A stretch of 64,000 nt of DNA from SIG701 sp045577175. Its GTDB lineage: Bacteria; Bacillota; Clostridia; Oscillospirales; CAG-272. Where the stretch lies: NCBI GenBank assembly GCA_045577175.1, contig JAZNHT010000017.1:1-64000 (forward strand), given 5' to 3'. The translations under genes were made by a program, and so were the position numbers. Below are positions 49,641 to 58,453 of the stretch, one piece after another (position 1 is the stretch's first letter; each line of letters starts with the position of its first letter). The notes beneath the pieces are model-generated. The model made no database searches. It worked only from the letters and a program-made list of their open reading frames with translations, and had not been told where the DNA came from.

Positions 49641-50939
49641 ATGTCTAAGTCTACAACGGAAAAGCTACTTTCCTTTATTGAAAAATGCCCCTCCGCATTT
49701 CATGCGGCAGAGACTGTTGCAAGCCGATTGAAAGATGCCGGATTTACCGCGCTCAGCGAGGGTGACGCGTGGGAGATCGTGCCGGGCGGCAAATATTTCG
49801 TTACGCGCGGAGGCTCGTCCGTGATCGCGTTTGCCGTACCGACGGGAGACGTGCGCTCTTTTATGATGTGCGCGTCGCACACCGACAGCCCCACGTTCAA
49901 GCTGAAGGAGAATCCCGAAAAGGAGTCCGCAGGATATATCCAGCTTCATACGGAACGATACGGCGGTATGCTCTGCGCATCGTGGTTTGATCGACCGCTG
50001 TCCGTGGCGGGACGTGTCGCTGTCCGTGCGGACGGACGGATTCTCACGAAAACGGTCGCTATCGACCGCGATCTTGTTATGATCCCCAGCGTGGCGATTC
50101 ACATGAACCGAAACGCCAACGACGGCGCGAGCTATAATGCCAACGTCGATATGTTCCCCTTGTTCGGTGATGCCGCCGATCGCGGCGGTGTCCGTGCGAT
50201 GATCGCAAAGGAAGCAGATGTCGCCGAGGAGGATATTCTCGGCGCAGATCTGTTCCTTTATAACCGTCAGCCGGGTACCGTGTGGGGCGCGGCTGAGCAA
50301 TACGTGTCCGCGCCGCGTCTGGATGATCTCCAGTGCGCGTTTGCGTCGCTTGAGGCATTTGTCGCCGCGGAAGCCGGTGAGTCGATCCCCGTTCTCGCCG
50401 TTCTCGATAACGAGGAGGTCGGCAGTCAGACGAAGCAGGGCGCGGCATCTACGTTTCTGTTCGATGTGCTTACCCGTGCCGCCGAGGCACTCTCGCTTGA
50501 TTACCGCCGCCTGATTGCCGCATCCTTCCTCGTGTCCGCCGATAACGCGCACGCCGTGCATCCGAATCATCCCGAATTTGCCGATGCATACCACCGTCCG
50601 CGAATGAATGGCGGTATCGTTATCAAGCAAAATGCGAACCAGCGGTATACCACCGATGCCGTCTCGCAGGCGATCTTTGCCGAAATCTGTAAATCGGCGG
50701 ACGTGCCCGTGCAGTTTTTTGCCAACCGTTCCGATATGGTCGGCGGCTCCACACTCGGCAATATCGCGAATACGCAGGTGTCGCTCAATACTGTCGATGT
50801 CGGACTTGCCCAGCTTGCCATGCATTCCTCTTATGAGACGGCAGGCGTTGCGGATACCGATTACATGATCCGTGCGCTCACAAAGCTGTTCTCCTCCTCA
50901 CTGAAGGCGAACGGCGACGGCTCGTACACGATCTGCTGA
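49641..50939 (+). CDS. apeB: M18 family aminopeptidase
   Basis: Cytoplasmic dinuclear-zinc aminopeptidase of 432 aa, probably favouring acidic or neutral N-terminal residues. Metal and catalytic motifs: CASHTDSPTFKLKENP (His ligand, Asp), VLDNEEVGSQTKQGA (Glu base and ligand), SADNAHAVHPNHPEF (Asp ligand), and late HSSYETAGVADTDYMIRAL with the last His. The N-terminal CPSAFHAAETVASRL is typical. GAGAGGAG precedes ATG 49641. It is a single-gene unit. A repeat and a hairpin terminator follow. Confidence 0.95.
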   Translation: MSKSTTEKLLSFIEKCPSAFHAAETVASRLKDAGFTALSEGDAWEIVPGGKYFVTRGGSSVIAFAVPTGDVRSFMMCASHTDSPTFKLKENPEKESAGYIQLHTERYGGMLCASWFDRPLSVAGRVAVRADGRILTKTVAIDRDLVMIPSVAIHMNRNANDGASYNANVDMFPLFGDAADRGGVRAMIAKEADVAEEDILGADLFLYNRQPGTVWGAAEQYVSAPRLDDLQCAFASLEAFVAAEAGESIPVLAVLDNEEVGSQTKQGAASTFLFDVLTRAAEALSLDYRRLIAASFLVSADNAHAVHPNHPEFADAYHRPRMNGGIVIKQNANQRYTTDAVSQAIFAEICKSADVPVQFFANRSDMVGGSTLGNIANTQVSLNTVDVGLAQLAMHSSYETAGVADTDYMIRALTKLFSSSLKANGDGSYTIC

Positions 50940-50944
50940 CCCTG

Positions 50945-51008
50945 TTGAAAAGTTTTCGTCCGCCTTTTTCAAAAGGCGGCAGGATCCAAGGGCGGCGCCC
51001 TTGGTCGC
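50945..51008. repeat. Interspersed extragenic repeat
   Basis: Contains CCGCCTTTTTCAAAAGGCGG and CCAAGGGCGGCGCCCTTGG, two adjacent palindromes. This pattern, two back-to-back hairpins after a gene, is familiar from intergenic repeats of gut Clostridia. Confidence 0.6.
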
Positions 51009-51019
51009 ACCTTACTCCC

Positions 51020-51048
51020 ATACCTCGCTTCGGCGAGGTATATTTTTT
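51020..51048 (+). terminator. Terminator after the M18 aminopeptidase gene
   Basis: ATACCTCGC, UUCG loop, GCGAGGTAT, then a seven-T run. Confidence 0.9.
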
Positions 51049-51087
51049 TCTGTTTTTCATACAATTTTGTGGAAAGGGGGCGTTATT

Positions 51088-51480
51088 TTGCATTTTGGAC
51101 GACAATCGCGGCGGAGAACGGAAGCACCGCCGTGCCGGAAGGCGAATCCCTTGCGCCTGTATGCTGCGAATACGGTTGCCGTGATCGGGTGCGTTGTGTG
51201 CGTGCTGTTTTTCTGTGCCTCTGTCAGCGGATACGTCCCCGATACGGACTATCCCGAGGAGAAATCATACGCGGCGGTCGGCGCGTTTCTGCGCGATCAC
51301 GGGGCGATTGCGGATGTGCTCGGCATCGACGAATACTTTCCGCAAGAGAGTGTCAGCGTCGGTGCCTTTTCCACACGCGGGGAGGATGCGTACCGCGCGT
51401 TTATTGAGGAAACCGAACGCAAATGGACGTTCTCCGATTACCTCCGTGATGCGTGGCGGTCACTTTTCGGACTGTCTTGA
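51088..51480 (+). CDS. Small single-pass membrane protein paired with an M50 protease
   Basis: A 130-aa unrecognised protein. It has a basic N-terminal segment (GRQSRRRTEAPPCRK), one membrane helix (NTVAVIGCVVCVLFFCASVSGYV) and an extracytoplasmic domain of about 80 residues (YAAVGAFLRDHGAIADVLG, VSVGAFSTRGEDAYRAF). TTG 51088 is the chosen start because AAAGGGGG stands 8 nt before it. The coding region overlaps the protease gene. The pairing recalls SpoIVFA with SpoIVFB, but no M23-like domain is seen, so the equivalence is only positional. Confidence 0.65.
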   Translation: MHFGRQSRRRTEAPPCRKANPLRLYAANTVAVIGCVVCVLFFCASVSGYVPDTDYPEEKSYAAVGAFLRDHGAIADVLGIDEYFPQESVSVGAFSTRGEDAYRAFIEETERKWTFSDYLRDAWRSLFGLS

Positions 51481-52013
51481 GACACATTCTGTTCTTTGCG
51501 GCAGGCTGGTCGATGCTCAACGGTTTTGCCGATACGTTGCCCGTTCTGCTTGCCGTTTTGCTCCATGAGATCGGGCATCTGATCGCTTGCCGTCTGCTCG
51601 GTGTGCGCGTGCATACGCTTCGCCCAACCGCCGCAGGTGCAGTGATCGGATACGATGCCGCATCCCTCTCCTACCCGAGAGAGATTGCCGCCGCTTTTGC
51701 AGGTCCTCTCGTCAATTTTCTCTCGTTTTTCCTCGTTCTCGGATGTCACGGACGCACCGCAGTGCTTTTCGGGATCACCTCGCTTACCCTTGCGCTTTTT
51801 AATCTCCTGCCGCATAAGCGTCTGGACGGCGGCGTGATTTTGTCTGCGATCCTTTCGTGTCGGTTCGGTGCGGATACTGCCGCCCGTTTCGTGCATATTC
51901 TTTCGGGAGTGCTCACCGTTCTTCTGTGGATGACCGCCGCCGCCGTCCAGATGCGGTGCGGTGGGAATCTGTCGCTTCTGCTCGTTTCCGTCTATTTGCT
52001 GATGACGATGTAA
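51453..52013 (+). CDS. M50 family intramembrane metalloprotease (SpoIVFB-like)
   Basis: A 186-aa site-2-type protease that cuts membrane-associated substrates. LLAVLLHEIGHLIACRLLG carries HExxH. LALFNLLPHKRLDGGVILSAI carries the distal Asp of the NPxDG-type motif. There are four to five membrane helices and no CBS or PDZ domain. The start is uncertain: GTG 51453 gives the longest form, while TTG 51477 would overlap the upstream stop (TTGA) and suit translational coupling. In sporulating Firmicutes the relative SpoIVFB activates pro-sigma-K. Whether this organism sporulates cannot be judged here. Confidence 0.85.
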   Translation: MAVTFRTVLRHILFFAAGWSMLNGFADTLPVLLAVLLHEIGHLIACRLLGVRVHTLRPTAAGAVIGYDAASLSYPREIAAAFAGPLVNFLSFFLVLGCHGRTAVLFGITSLTLALFNLLPHKRLDGGVILSAILSCRFGADTAARFVHILSGVLTVLLWMTAAAVQMRCGGNLSLLLVSVYLLMTM

Positions 52014-52058
52014 TGGTGGCATAATCTTACAAAATTTGCGAAAAAATATAAAAAAATA

Positions 52059-52087
52059 TTGCAAAAGGGGCGCGTATATGTTACAAT
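52059..52087 (+). promoter_or_regulatory. Promoter of potABCD
   Basis: TTGCAA (52059-52064), 17-bp spacer, TACAAT (52082-52087). The leader is about 65 nt. Confidence 0.78.
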
Positions 52088-52159
52088 TACTCAGCGCCTT
52101 TTTTTGCGCGGTCTCCGTGGAAGGAAAAGGACGCAATTTAGGAAAGAACGAGGACGAAA

Positions 52160-53266
52160 ATGGAAAAAAACAAGCTGGTTGAGCTGAAGAACATCGTCAA
52201 GGCTTTTGACGGAGAACCTGTTCTCCGCGGAATCGATCTGGATATTCATGACAACGAGTTCATGACGCTTCTCGGACCGTCCGGCTGCGGTAAAACAACC
52301 CTGCTCAGAATTATCGGCGGCTTTGCTACCGCGGATACCGGTGACGTATTCTTCGACGGCGTGCGAATCAACGATGTGCCTCCGCACAAGCGCCAGGTTA
52401 ACACAGTATTTCAGAAGTACGCACTTTTCCCCCATCTCAACGTGTATGAGAATGTGGCATTTGCCCTGCGGCTGAAAAAGACACCCGAGAAGGAAGTCGC
52501 TCAGCGTGTGGCGGAGATGCTCGATCTTGTCAATCTCCGCGGCTTTGAAAAACGTGGCGTTAATCATCTCTCCGGCGGACAGCAGCAAAGAGTTGCGATT
52601 GCCCGTGCATTGATCAGTAATCCCCGTGTGCTTTTGCTTGATGAGCCGCTGGGTGCGCTGGATCTCAAGCTGCGAAAGGACATGCAGACGGAGCTGAAGG
52701 CTTTGCAGCAGCGAACGGGAATTACCTTTATTTACGTAACACATGACCAGGAGGAGGCACTCACGATGAGCGATACCGTCGTTGTCATGAACGGCGGCGT
52801 CATTCAGCAGATCGGTACGCCTCAGGATATATATAACGAACCGACGAATATCTTCTGCGCGACGTTTATCGGGGAATCGAACATTCTCCCCGGTATCATG
52901 CACCGCGATTTTATGGTAGAGTTCGCCGGCAATAACTTCGCCTGCGTGGACAGCGGCTTTGAGCCAATGGAGCCGGTCAACGTCGTCATCCGCCCCGAGG
53001 ATATTACGGTGGTGGAAGCAACGGAGGACACGATCAACGGCGTCGTCCGCCGCGTCACGTTCAAGGGCGTACATTACGAAATTATTGTGGAGGCGTGCTC
53101 TGTGGATTGGACGATCCATTCCACCAAGGCACCCGAGGTGGGCTCCGTTGTGGGCATCACCTTCACACCGCAGGATATTCATATCATGCACCGCTTTGAG
53201 GACGACGTCCGGGCAGGTGCGGATATTGTGCACCAATCCGGTGCGGCGGAGGCATCCGCCCAGTAA
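52160..53266 (+). CDS. potA: Spermidine/putrescine ABC transporter ATP-binding protein
   Basis: Energises polyamine import, 368 aa. Motifs: Walker A LLGPSGCGKTT, Q-loop NTVFQKYALFPHLNV, signature NHLSGGQQQRVAIARAL, Walker B LLLDEPLGALD, H-loop VTHDQEEAL. The C-terminal TOBE-type domain (about 290-350) has VVIRPEDI. GAGGACG precedes the ATG. It is the first gene of the pot operon. The 90-nt gap to potB has no terminator. Confidence 0.96.
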   Translation: MEKNKLVELKNIVKAFDGEPVLRGIDLDIHDNEFMTLLGPSGCGKTTLLRIIGGFATADTGDVFFDGVRINDVPPHKRQVNTVFQKYALFPHLNVYENVAFALRLKKTPEKEVAQRVAEMLDLVNLRGFEKRGVNHLSGGQQQRVAIARALISNPRVLLLDEPLGALDLKLRKDMQTELKALQQRTGITFIYVTHDQEEALTMSDTVVVMNGGVIQQIGTPQDIYNEPTNIFCATFIGESNILPGIMHRDFMVEFAGNNFACVDSGFEPMEPVNVVIRPEDITVVEATEDTINGVVRRVTFKGVHYEIIVEACSVDWTIHSTKAPEVGSVVGITFTPQDIHIMHRFEDDVRAGADIVHQSGAAEASAQ

Positions 53267-53356
53267 AGACTATGGCAGAGTACAGTATCCGCCGTATTTG
53301 TGCCTGCGCCCGATAGGGCAAATCTTTTCTGATTCCGGCGGGGAAACGGAGTAACA

Positions 53357-54292
53357 TTGAACAAGAATGCAAAATTTGCCGCTTTTCCGTACCTTCTTTG
53401 GATGGCGGTGTTCATTATCGTGCCGCTTGCGCTGATCGTGGTGTTTGCGTTTACCACCACGGTTACGGTCGATGCCGACGGCAATATCCTCTCCGAAGAG
53501 GAGATTGTGGAAGTGCAGAGCGCATTTTACGAGGAATACGGTGACGATGCCGATATAGCCGAGCTCGGCCTTTCGGAAAAAACGGTGTTCACCATTCAGA
53601 ATATCCTTGACGTGAGCAAGTATATGAATACCTTGCTCAACTCCATCTGGCTTGCGCTGATCGCTACGGTGATCTGCCTTTTGCTTGCGTATCCGGTGGC
53701 GTATTTTATCTCACGCCTCCATTTTACCAAGCAGAAGATGATGCTCATGCTTGCCATTCTTCCCATGTGGATGAATTTCCTTTTGCGTACCTATGCGTGG
53801 ATGACGATCCTCGAGCGCAACGGTCTCTTGAACCGTCTGTTCGCGCTCGTGGGACTCGGCCCGTTTGAAATGATTAATACGCAGGGCGCGGTCGTCCTCG
53901 GCATGGTGTATAACTACCTGCCGTTCATGATTCTGCCCTTGTATTCCGTCATGACGAAGATCGACTCCCGTACAATTGAGGCGGCACAGGATCTCGGCGC
54001 GAACGGAATGACCGTCATCGGACGCGTGATTCTGCCTCTGTCCGTGCCGGGTATCACCTCAGGCATCACGATGGTGTTTGTGCCGGCGGTCAGTACGTTT
54101 ATCATCTCCCGTATGCTCGGCGGCGGTACGAACATGCTGATCGGTGACCTTATCGATTTGCAGTTCCTCGGCAACGCGTACAATCCGAACCTCGGTGCCG
54201 CAATGTCGCTTGTTCTGATGGTCTTTATCCTGCTTTGCATGACGATTACCAACTCCATTGATGACGAGGGAACGGAGGTGAGTATGCTGTGA
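53357..54292 (+). CDS. potB: Polyamine ABC transporter permease PotB
   Basis: A 311-aa integral membrane protein with six helices and the permease coupling motif EAAQDLGANGMTVIGRVILPLSVPG (the EAA loop contacting PotA). An unusually long polar loop of about 55 residues (30-85, acidic, with EEEIVEVQSAFYEEYGDDAD) separates helices 1 and 2. The start is TTG 53357, with GGAG a few bases upstream. The gene overlaps potC by 4 nt (GTGA). Confidence 0.93.
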   Translation: MNKNAKFAAFPYLLWMAVFIIVPLALIVVFAFTTTVTVDADGNILSEEEIVEVQSAFYEEYGDDADIAELGLSEKTVFTIQNILDVSKYMNTLLNSIWLALIATVICLLLAYPVAYFISRLHFTKQKMMLMLAILPMWMNFLLRTYAWMTILERNGLLNRLFALVGLGPFEMINTQGAVVLGMVYNYLPFMILPLYSVMTKIDSRTIEAAQDLGANGMTVIGRVILPLSVPGITSGITMVFVPAVSTFIISRMLGGGTNMLIGDLIDLQFLGNAYNPNLGAAMSLVLMVFILLCMTITNSIDDEGTEVSML

Positions 54293-55083
54293 AAACCAAT
54301 CGCTTTTCGTTTTCCAAGCTGTTTACAATCCTCATTTTCGTGTTTCTCTATGCACCGATCTTTGTGCTGATCGCCAATTCGTTCAATGCATCCAAAAGCC
54401 GTACCATGTGGACAGGCTTTACGCTGGATTGGTATGCCAAGCTGTTCCATAACGAAACGATTCTCACAAGCCTTGCCAATTCGCTGATAGTTGCCCTCGT
54501 GGCGGCGGTCTGCGCAACGATTCTCGGCACACTTGCCGCAATCGGTATCTACAACATGAAGCCGCTGACGAGACGCGCTGTTATGAGTGTGACGAATCTT
54601 CCGAACATCAACCCCGAGATCGTCACCGGTGTGTCGCTGATGCTTTTGTTTGTCGGTCTGAATATCGAGTTCGGCTTTACCACGCTGATTCTTTCGCATA
54701 TCGTGTTCTGTGTGCCGTACGTCATTCTGAACGTCATGCCGAAGCTCAGACAGATGAACGTCAGCCTTTGCGAGGCCGCGATGGATCTCGGCTGCAACCA
54801 GCTGCAGGTGTTCCGCAAGGTCATCATTCCCGAGATCACGCCCGGCATCATTACAGGCTTCCTTATGGCGTTTACGTATTCGATCGATGACTTCGTTATC
54901 AGCTACTTCACCTACGGTGCCAAAGCGCAGACGTTGTCTATCACGATTTTCTCCATGACGCGCCGCAAGGTCAGCCCCGAGGTCAACGCACTCTCCGCGA
55001 TCATTTTTGTTGTCGTGCTCGTTATCCTTCTGATTATCAATATTATGGATATTCGTAAGCATAAAAAGGAGGCAAGACGATGA
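54289..55083 (+). CDS. potC: Polyamine ABC transporter permease PotC
   Basis: The second permease, 264 aa, six helices, with EAA loop EAAMDLGCNQLQVFRKVIIPEITPG. The N-terminal block APIFVLIANSFNASKS and FSIDDFVISYFTYGA-like regions are typical of PotC. It starts with GTG overlapping the potB TGA, and its own stop overlaps the potD ATG. Confidence 0.95.
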   Translation: MKTNRFSFSKLFTILIFVFLYAPIFVLIANSFNASKSRTMWTGFTLDWYAKLFHNETILTSLANSLIVALVAAVCATILGTLAAIGIYNMKPLTRRAVMSVTNLPNINPEIVTGVSLMLLFVGLNIEFGFTTLILSHIVFCVPYVILNVMPKLRQMNVSLCEAAMDLGCNQLQVFRKVIIPEITPGIITGFLMAFTYSIDDFVISYFTYGAKAQTLSITIFSMTRRKVSPEVNALSAIIFVVVLVILLIINIMDIRKHKKEARR

Positions 55084-56309
55084 AGAAGATTTTTGCACTC
55101 CTTATGCTTGCCGTATTGCTTCTCTCCCTTGTGCCGTCTGCGGCTGCCGTTGAATCAGGCTGGGAGATCGACTACTCCGACAGTGTGGATTGGAACAAGT
55201 TCCGCGATCAGGGGATTACCTTGAACGTCTACAACTGGGGCGAATACATCGCCGTGGACGACGGTGAGGAGGGCGCGTTTGATGTCAATGCCGCATTTGA
55301 GGAGCTTACGGGCATCGATGTCGTGTACTCCAACTTCGCCTCCAATGAGGAATTGTACGCCAAACTAAAAATGGGCGGCAGTCAGTACGACATTATCATT
55401 CCGTCCGACTATATGGTTTCGCGTATGATTAACGAGGGGATGCTGAACAAGCTGAACTACGACAACATTCCCAATTTTGCATACACGAATCCGCAGTTTG
55501 TAAACCCCGATTACGATCCCACAAACGAGTACTCCGTGCCGTATCTGTGGGGAATTGTCGGTATCATCTATAATACGACGCTTGTGGATGCAGATGATGA
55601 CGTGTTTTCGTGGGATATTCTCTGGAACGAGAAATATGCGAACAATATTCTGATGTTCTCCAACTCCCGCGATACGTTTGGCATCGCATTGAAGAGGCTT
55701 GGCTATTCCTTCAATACAACGGATGAGAGCGCGATCCGTGCGGCGGCACAGTCGCTCATTGAGCAGAAGCCGATCGTGCAGGCATACGTCATGGATGAGA
55801 TTTTCGATAAAATGATCGGCGGTGAGGCAGCACTTGCACCGTATTACGCCGGCGACGCGATCACCATGATGGAGGACAATCCCGATCTCGCATTTGCCGT
55901 TCCTCAAGAGGGCACGAACATTTTTGTGGATGCGATGTGCATTCCGAAAACTGCCAAGAATCAAGAAGCAGCCGAGATGTACATCAACTTCATGTGCGAG
56001 ACGCTCGTGGCACTGAAAAATGCGGAATATGTCGGCTATGCAACGCCGCATACCGAAGCGTTTACGTATCTGGATGAAGAAACGCAGATGTCCGTCACGT
56101 ATCCGGATGACGATGTTCTGGGAATCTCGGAGGCATTTATTGCTCTCCCTGACGTAACGACAACGCTTCTGGACGGTCTTTGGACGGATATTCTCAGCAC
56201 CGGTGAATCCAGCCCGTGGGTGACGCCGATATTTCTTGTCATCTGTATCGCGCTCACGCTTGCGATCAACGCATTCAAGCGGCAGAGAAAGAAAAAGACA
56301 AACTTCTGA
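55080..56309 (+). CDS. potD: Polyamine substrate-binding protein PotD, C-terminally anchored
   Basis: An extracellular binding protein of 409 aa that delivers spermidine or putrescine to PotBC. The signal peptide (KKIFALLMLAVLLLSLVPSAAA) lacks a lipobox Cys. The core has NVYNWGEYIAVDD, YDIIIPSDYMVSRMI, YLWGIVGIIYNT and LAPYYAGDAITMMEDN, all typical of PotD/PotF. The last 30 residues form a membrane helix (WVTPIFLVICIALTLAINAF) with a basic end (KRQRKKKTNF). This replaces the usual lipid anchor. ATGA overlap with potC. A terminator follows. Confidence 0.93.
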   Translation: MKKIFALLMLAVLLLSLVPSAAAVESGWEIDYSDSVDWNKFRDQGITLNVYNWGEYIAVDDGEEGAFDVNAAFEELTGIDVVYSNFASNEELYAKLKMGGSQYDIIIPSDYMVSRMINEGMLNKLNYDNIPNFAYTNPQFVNPDYDPTNEYSVPYLWGIVGIIYNTTLVDADDDVFSWDILWNEKYANNILMFSNSRDTFGIALKRLGYSFNTTDESAIRAAAQSLIEQKPIVQAYVMDEIFDKMIGGEAALAPYYAGDAITMMEDNPDLAFAVPQEGTNIFVDAMCIPKTAKNQEAAEMYINFMCETLVALKNAEYVGYATPHTEAFTYLDEETQMSVTYPDDDVLGISEAFIALPDVTTTLLDGLWTDILSTGESSPWVTPIFLVICIALTLAINAFKRQRKKKTNF

Positions 56310-56312
56310 TAA

Positions 56313-56345
56313 AAAAAGAGCACTGCTTCAACAGTGCTCTTTTTG
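56313..56345. terminator. Bidirectional terminator between potD and rnfB
   Basis: AAAAAGAGCACTG, loop CTTCAA, CAGTGCTCTTTTT. Confidence 0.92.
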
Positions 56346-56356
56346 TTCGCTTTTTC

Positions 56357-57151
56357 TCAAGCGGGATTCTCAACTTGAATGATACCGCGTGGGCATTTGG
56401 ATACGCACGTGCCGCAACCGGTGCATTTTTCGTAATCGATTACGGCGATCTTGCCGTCCGCGAGGGTGATCGCGCCGATCGGGCAGGATTTTTCGCAAAG
56501 GCGGCAGCTGATACAGCCTGCTTCGCACTGCATACGTACCGTTTTTCCCTTCTCGGGGGAGGCACACCGCACGAAATAGTGGCTGTCGTACGGGATCATG
56601 CGGATGATTCCCTTCGGGCAGATGTCCACGCACACACCGCAGCTGCGGCATTTGTCCCGATCCGCTACCGCAACGCCGTCAACGATGGCGAGCGCACCGT
56701 ACACGCATTTTTCTACGCAGCTGCCGAGACCGATGCATCCGGCGGCACAGAATTTGTCTCCGCCGCCGAGCACCTCTGCCGCATGGCAGTCCGTGATGTC
56801 CTGGTAGTGGAAACGGTGTTTTGCCGTGCCGTACGCGCCGGAGCAGAGGACGTGCGCGACCATTTTGCGCTGCTTTTCGACCTTCACGCCCATGATCTCA
56901 CCGATTTTTGTGACGTCATCGGTGGAGGGGCAGGCAGTTGGCTTGGCCTCGCCCTTCACGATTGCCTCTGCGAGAGAGGCGCAGCCTGCGTAGCCGCATC
57001 CGCCGCAGTTTGCACCCGGCAGACACTCAATAATTTCATCAATACGCGGATCGCGCGTGACGCGCAAGAGCTTGGAGGCGATCGCAAGGATCAGTCCCGT
57101 GGCGATGCCAAGTCCCGCAAAGATGAGAACGGGAAGAAGAATTTCTTTCAT
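56357..57151 (-). CDS. rnfB: Rnf complex subunit RnfB (ferredoxin-type)
   Basis: Electron-entry subunit of the ferredoxin:NAD+ oxidoreductase. At 264 aa it has an N-terminal membrane helix (ILLPVLIFAGLGIATGLILA), then a Cys cluster typical of RnfB (LPGANCGGCGYAGCASL...ACP) and several 4Fe-4S motifs: CVEKCVYGA, CRSCGVCVDICPKG, CISCRLCEKSCPIG and CTGCGTCVSKCPRG. The start at 57151 follows AAGGGAG. It is the last gene of the operon, 19 nt after rnfA. Confidence 0.95.
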   Translation of the reverse strand: MKEILLPVLIFAGLGIATGLILAIASKLLRVTRDPRIDEIIECLPGANCGGCGYAGCASLAEAIVKGEAKPTACPSTDDVTKIGEIMGVKVEKQRKMVAHVLCSGAYGTAKHRFHYQDITDCHAAEVLGGGDKFCAAGCIGLGSCVEKCVYGALAIVDGVAVADRDKCRSCGVCVDICPKGIIRMIPYDSHYFVRCASPEKGKTVRMQCEAGCISCRLCEKSCPIGAITLADGKIAVIDYEKCTGCGTCVSKCPRGIIQVENPA

Positions 57152-57170
57152 ATCGTATCTCCCTTCCGGC

Positions 57171-57752
57171 TCAGGCGAAGCTGATGCCGCTGAAGCCCGA
57201 GAATGCCATGGCGACCAGTCCTGCCGCAATCAGAATGAGGGGGAATCCGGCAAAGGATTTCGGCGGATGCGCGTACTTCATGCGCTCGCGCACACCGGCA
57301 AAGATTACGATTGCCAATGTGAAGCCGAGGGCGGCGGAGAAGCCGTAGACGACCGATTCAATGAACGTATATCCCTCGCTTACGTTCAGAAGTGCCGCAC
57401 CGAGGACGGCGCAGTTCGTCGTAATCAGCGGCAGATAAATGCCGAGCGCACTGTAGAGCGCGGGGATGAATTTTCTGAGGAACATCTCAATGAACTGCAC
57501 GAGCGTCGCAATAATCAGAATAAACGCGATCGTCGTGAGGTATTCGATCTTCGCCGGGACAAGTATGTAGTGGTATACCGCATAGGTGACCGCGCCGGAG
57601 ATCGTCATGACGAAGGTGACAGCCATGCCCATGCCGAGGGCGGTGTCCGGCTTTTCCGATACACCGATGAAGGGGCAGATCCCGTAGAACTTCGAGAAGA
57701 TGAAGTTTTCCGTCAGAATCGCACCCAGCATCAAAATGAAAATTTCACTCAT
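57171..57752 (-). CDS. rnfA: Rnf complex subunit RnfA
   Basis: A six-helix membrane subunit, 193 aa, with ENFIFSKFYGICPFIGVSEK at the N terminus and VYGFSAALGFTLAIVIFAGVRERM near the C terminus. The conserved Cys in LITTNCAVLGAALL and in GICPF ligate the intramembrane Fe-S cluster with RnfE. It overlaps rnfE by 4 nt. Confidence 0.96.
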   Translation of the reverse strand: MSEIFILMLGAILTENFIFSKFYGICPFIGVSEKPDTALGMGMAVTFVMTISGAVTYAVYHYILVPAKIEYLTTIAFILIIATLVQFIEMFLRKFIPALYSALGIYLPLITTNCAVLGAALLNVSEGYTFIESVVYGFSAALGFTLAIVIFAGVRERMKYAHPPKSFAGFPLILIAAGLVAMAFSGFSGISFA

Positions 57753-58420
57753 GTGTCTGCCTCCTTCGCCCGTTCGGCTTTTGCTTTTTCACGTTTTTCG
57801 CTCCATGTACGGTATTTGTTAAATGCCGCACAAAGGAAGCCGAGCGTCAGAAATGCGCCTGCCGGCATGATAAAGATCGTTGCGGGCGGATACCAATCGC
57901 CAAGCACGCGGATACCGCCGCTGCCGTCCGCTGCGGCAAAGAGGATGCCCGTGCCGAGCAGCTCGCGCACGAAAGCGAGTGCAATCAAGGCGAGTGTGTA
58001 GCCGACGCCGGAGGCAAGACCGTCAATAATGGAGGGCAGGGGCTTGTTTTTCGATGCAAAGGATTCCGCCTTTGCGAGAATGATGCAGTTTACAACGATC
58101 AGCGGAATAAACAAACCGAGTGATTTGTCAAGCGCAGGCAGAAAAGCCCGCACGATCAGCTCGACCGCCGTGACGAATCCCGAAATAATCAGGATAAACG
58201 CCGCAATGCGCACCTGCTTCGGGATACAGTGCCGCAGGATGGAAATAAACAGATTGGAAAAGATGAGCACGGCAGTGAAGGAAAGTCCCATGCCGATGGC
58301 ATTTGTGACGGAGGTCGTGACGGCGAGTGTGGAGCACATGCCCAAAAACTGCACCAGTACCGGGTTGTTTGTCACAATGCCGTCCTTCATCTGGGAGAGG
58401 AAGGTTGGTTTTTTGTTCAT
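57749..58420 (-). CDS. rnfE: Rnf complex subunit RnfE
   Basis: A six-helix membrane subunit homologous to RnfA, 223 aa. It has NPVLVQFLGMCSTLAVTTSV and LIVVNCIILAKAESFAS with the paired Cys residues, and ALAFVRELLGTG near the end. The C terminus is an extra basic helix (KREKAKAERAKEADT). The 33-nt gap after rnfG contains AGAAAGG as its ribosome site. Confidence 0.95.
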   Translation of the reverse strand: MNKKPTFLSQMKDGIVTNNPVLVQFLGMCSTLAVTTSVTNAIGMGLSFTAVLIFSNLFISILRHCIPKQVRIAAFILIISGFVTAVELIVRAFLPALDKSLGLFIPLIVVNCIILAKAESFASKNKPLPSIIDGLASGVGYTLALIALAFVRELLGTGILFAAADGSGGIRVLGDWYPPATIFIMPAGAFLTLGFLCAAFNKYRTWSEKREKAKAERAKEADT

Positions 58421-58453
58421 AAAGGATTGCTGCCTTTCTGAGAGGTTAGCGGA

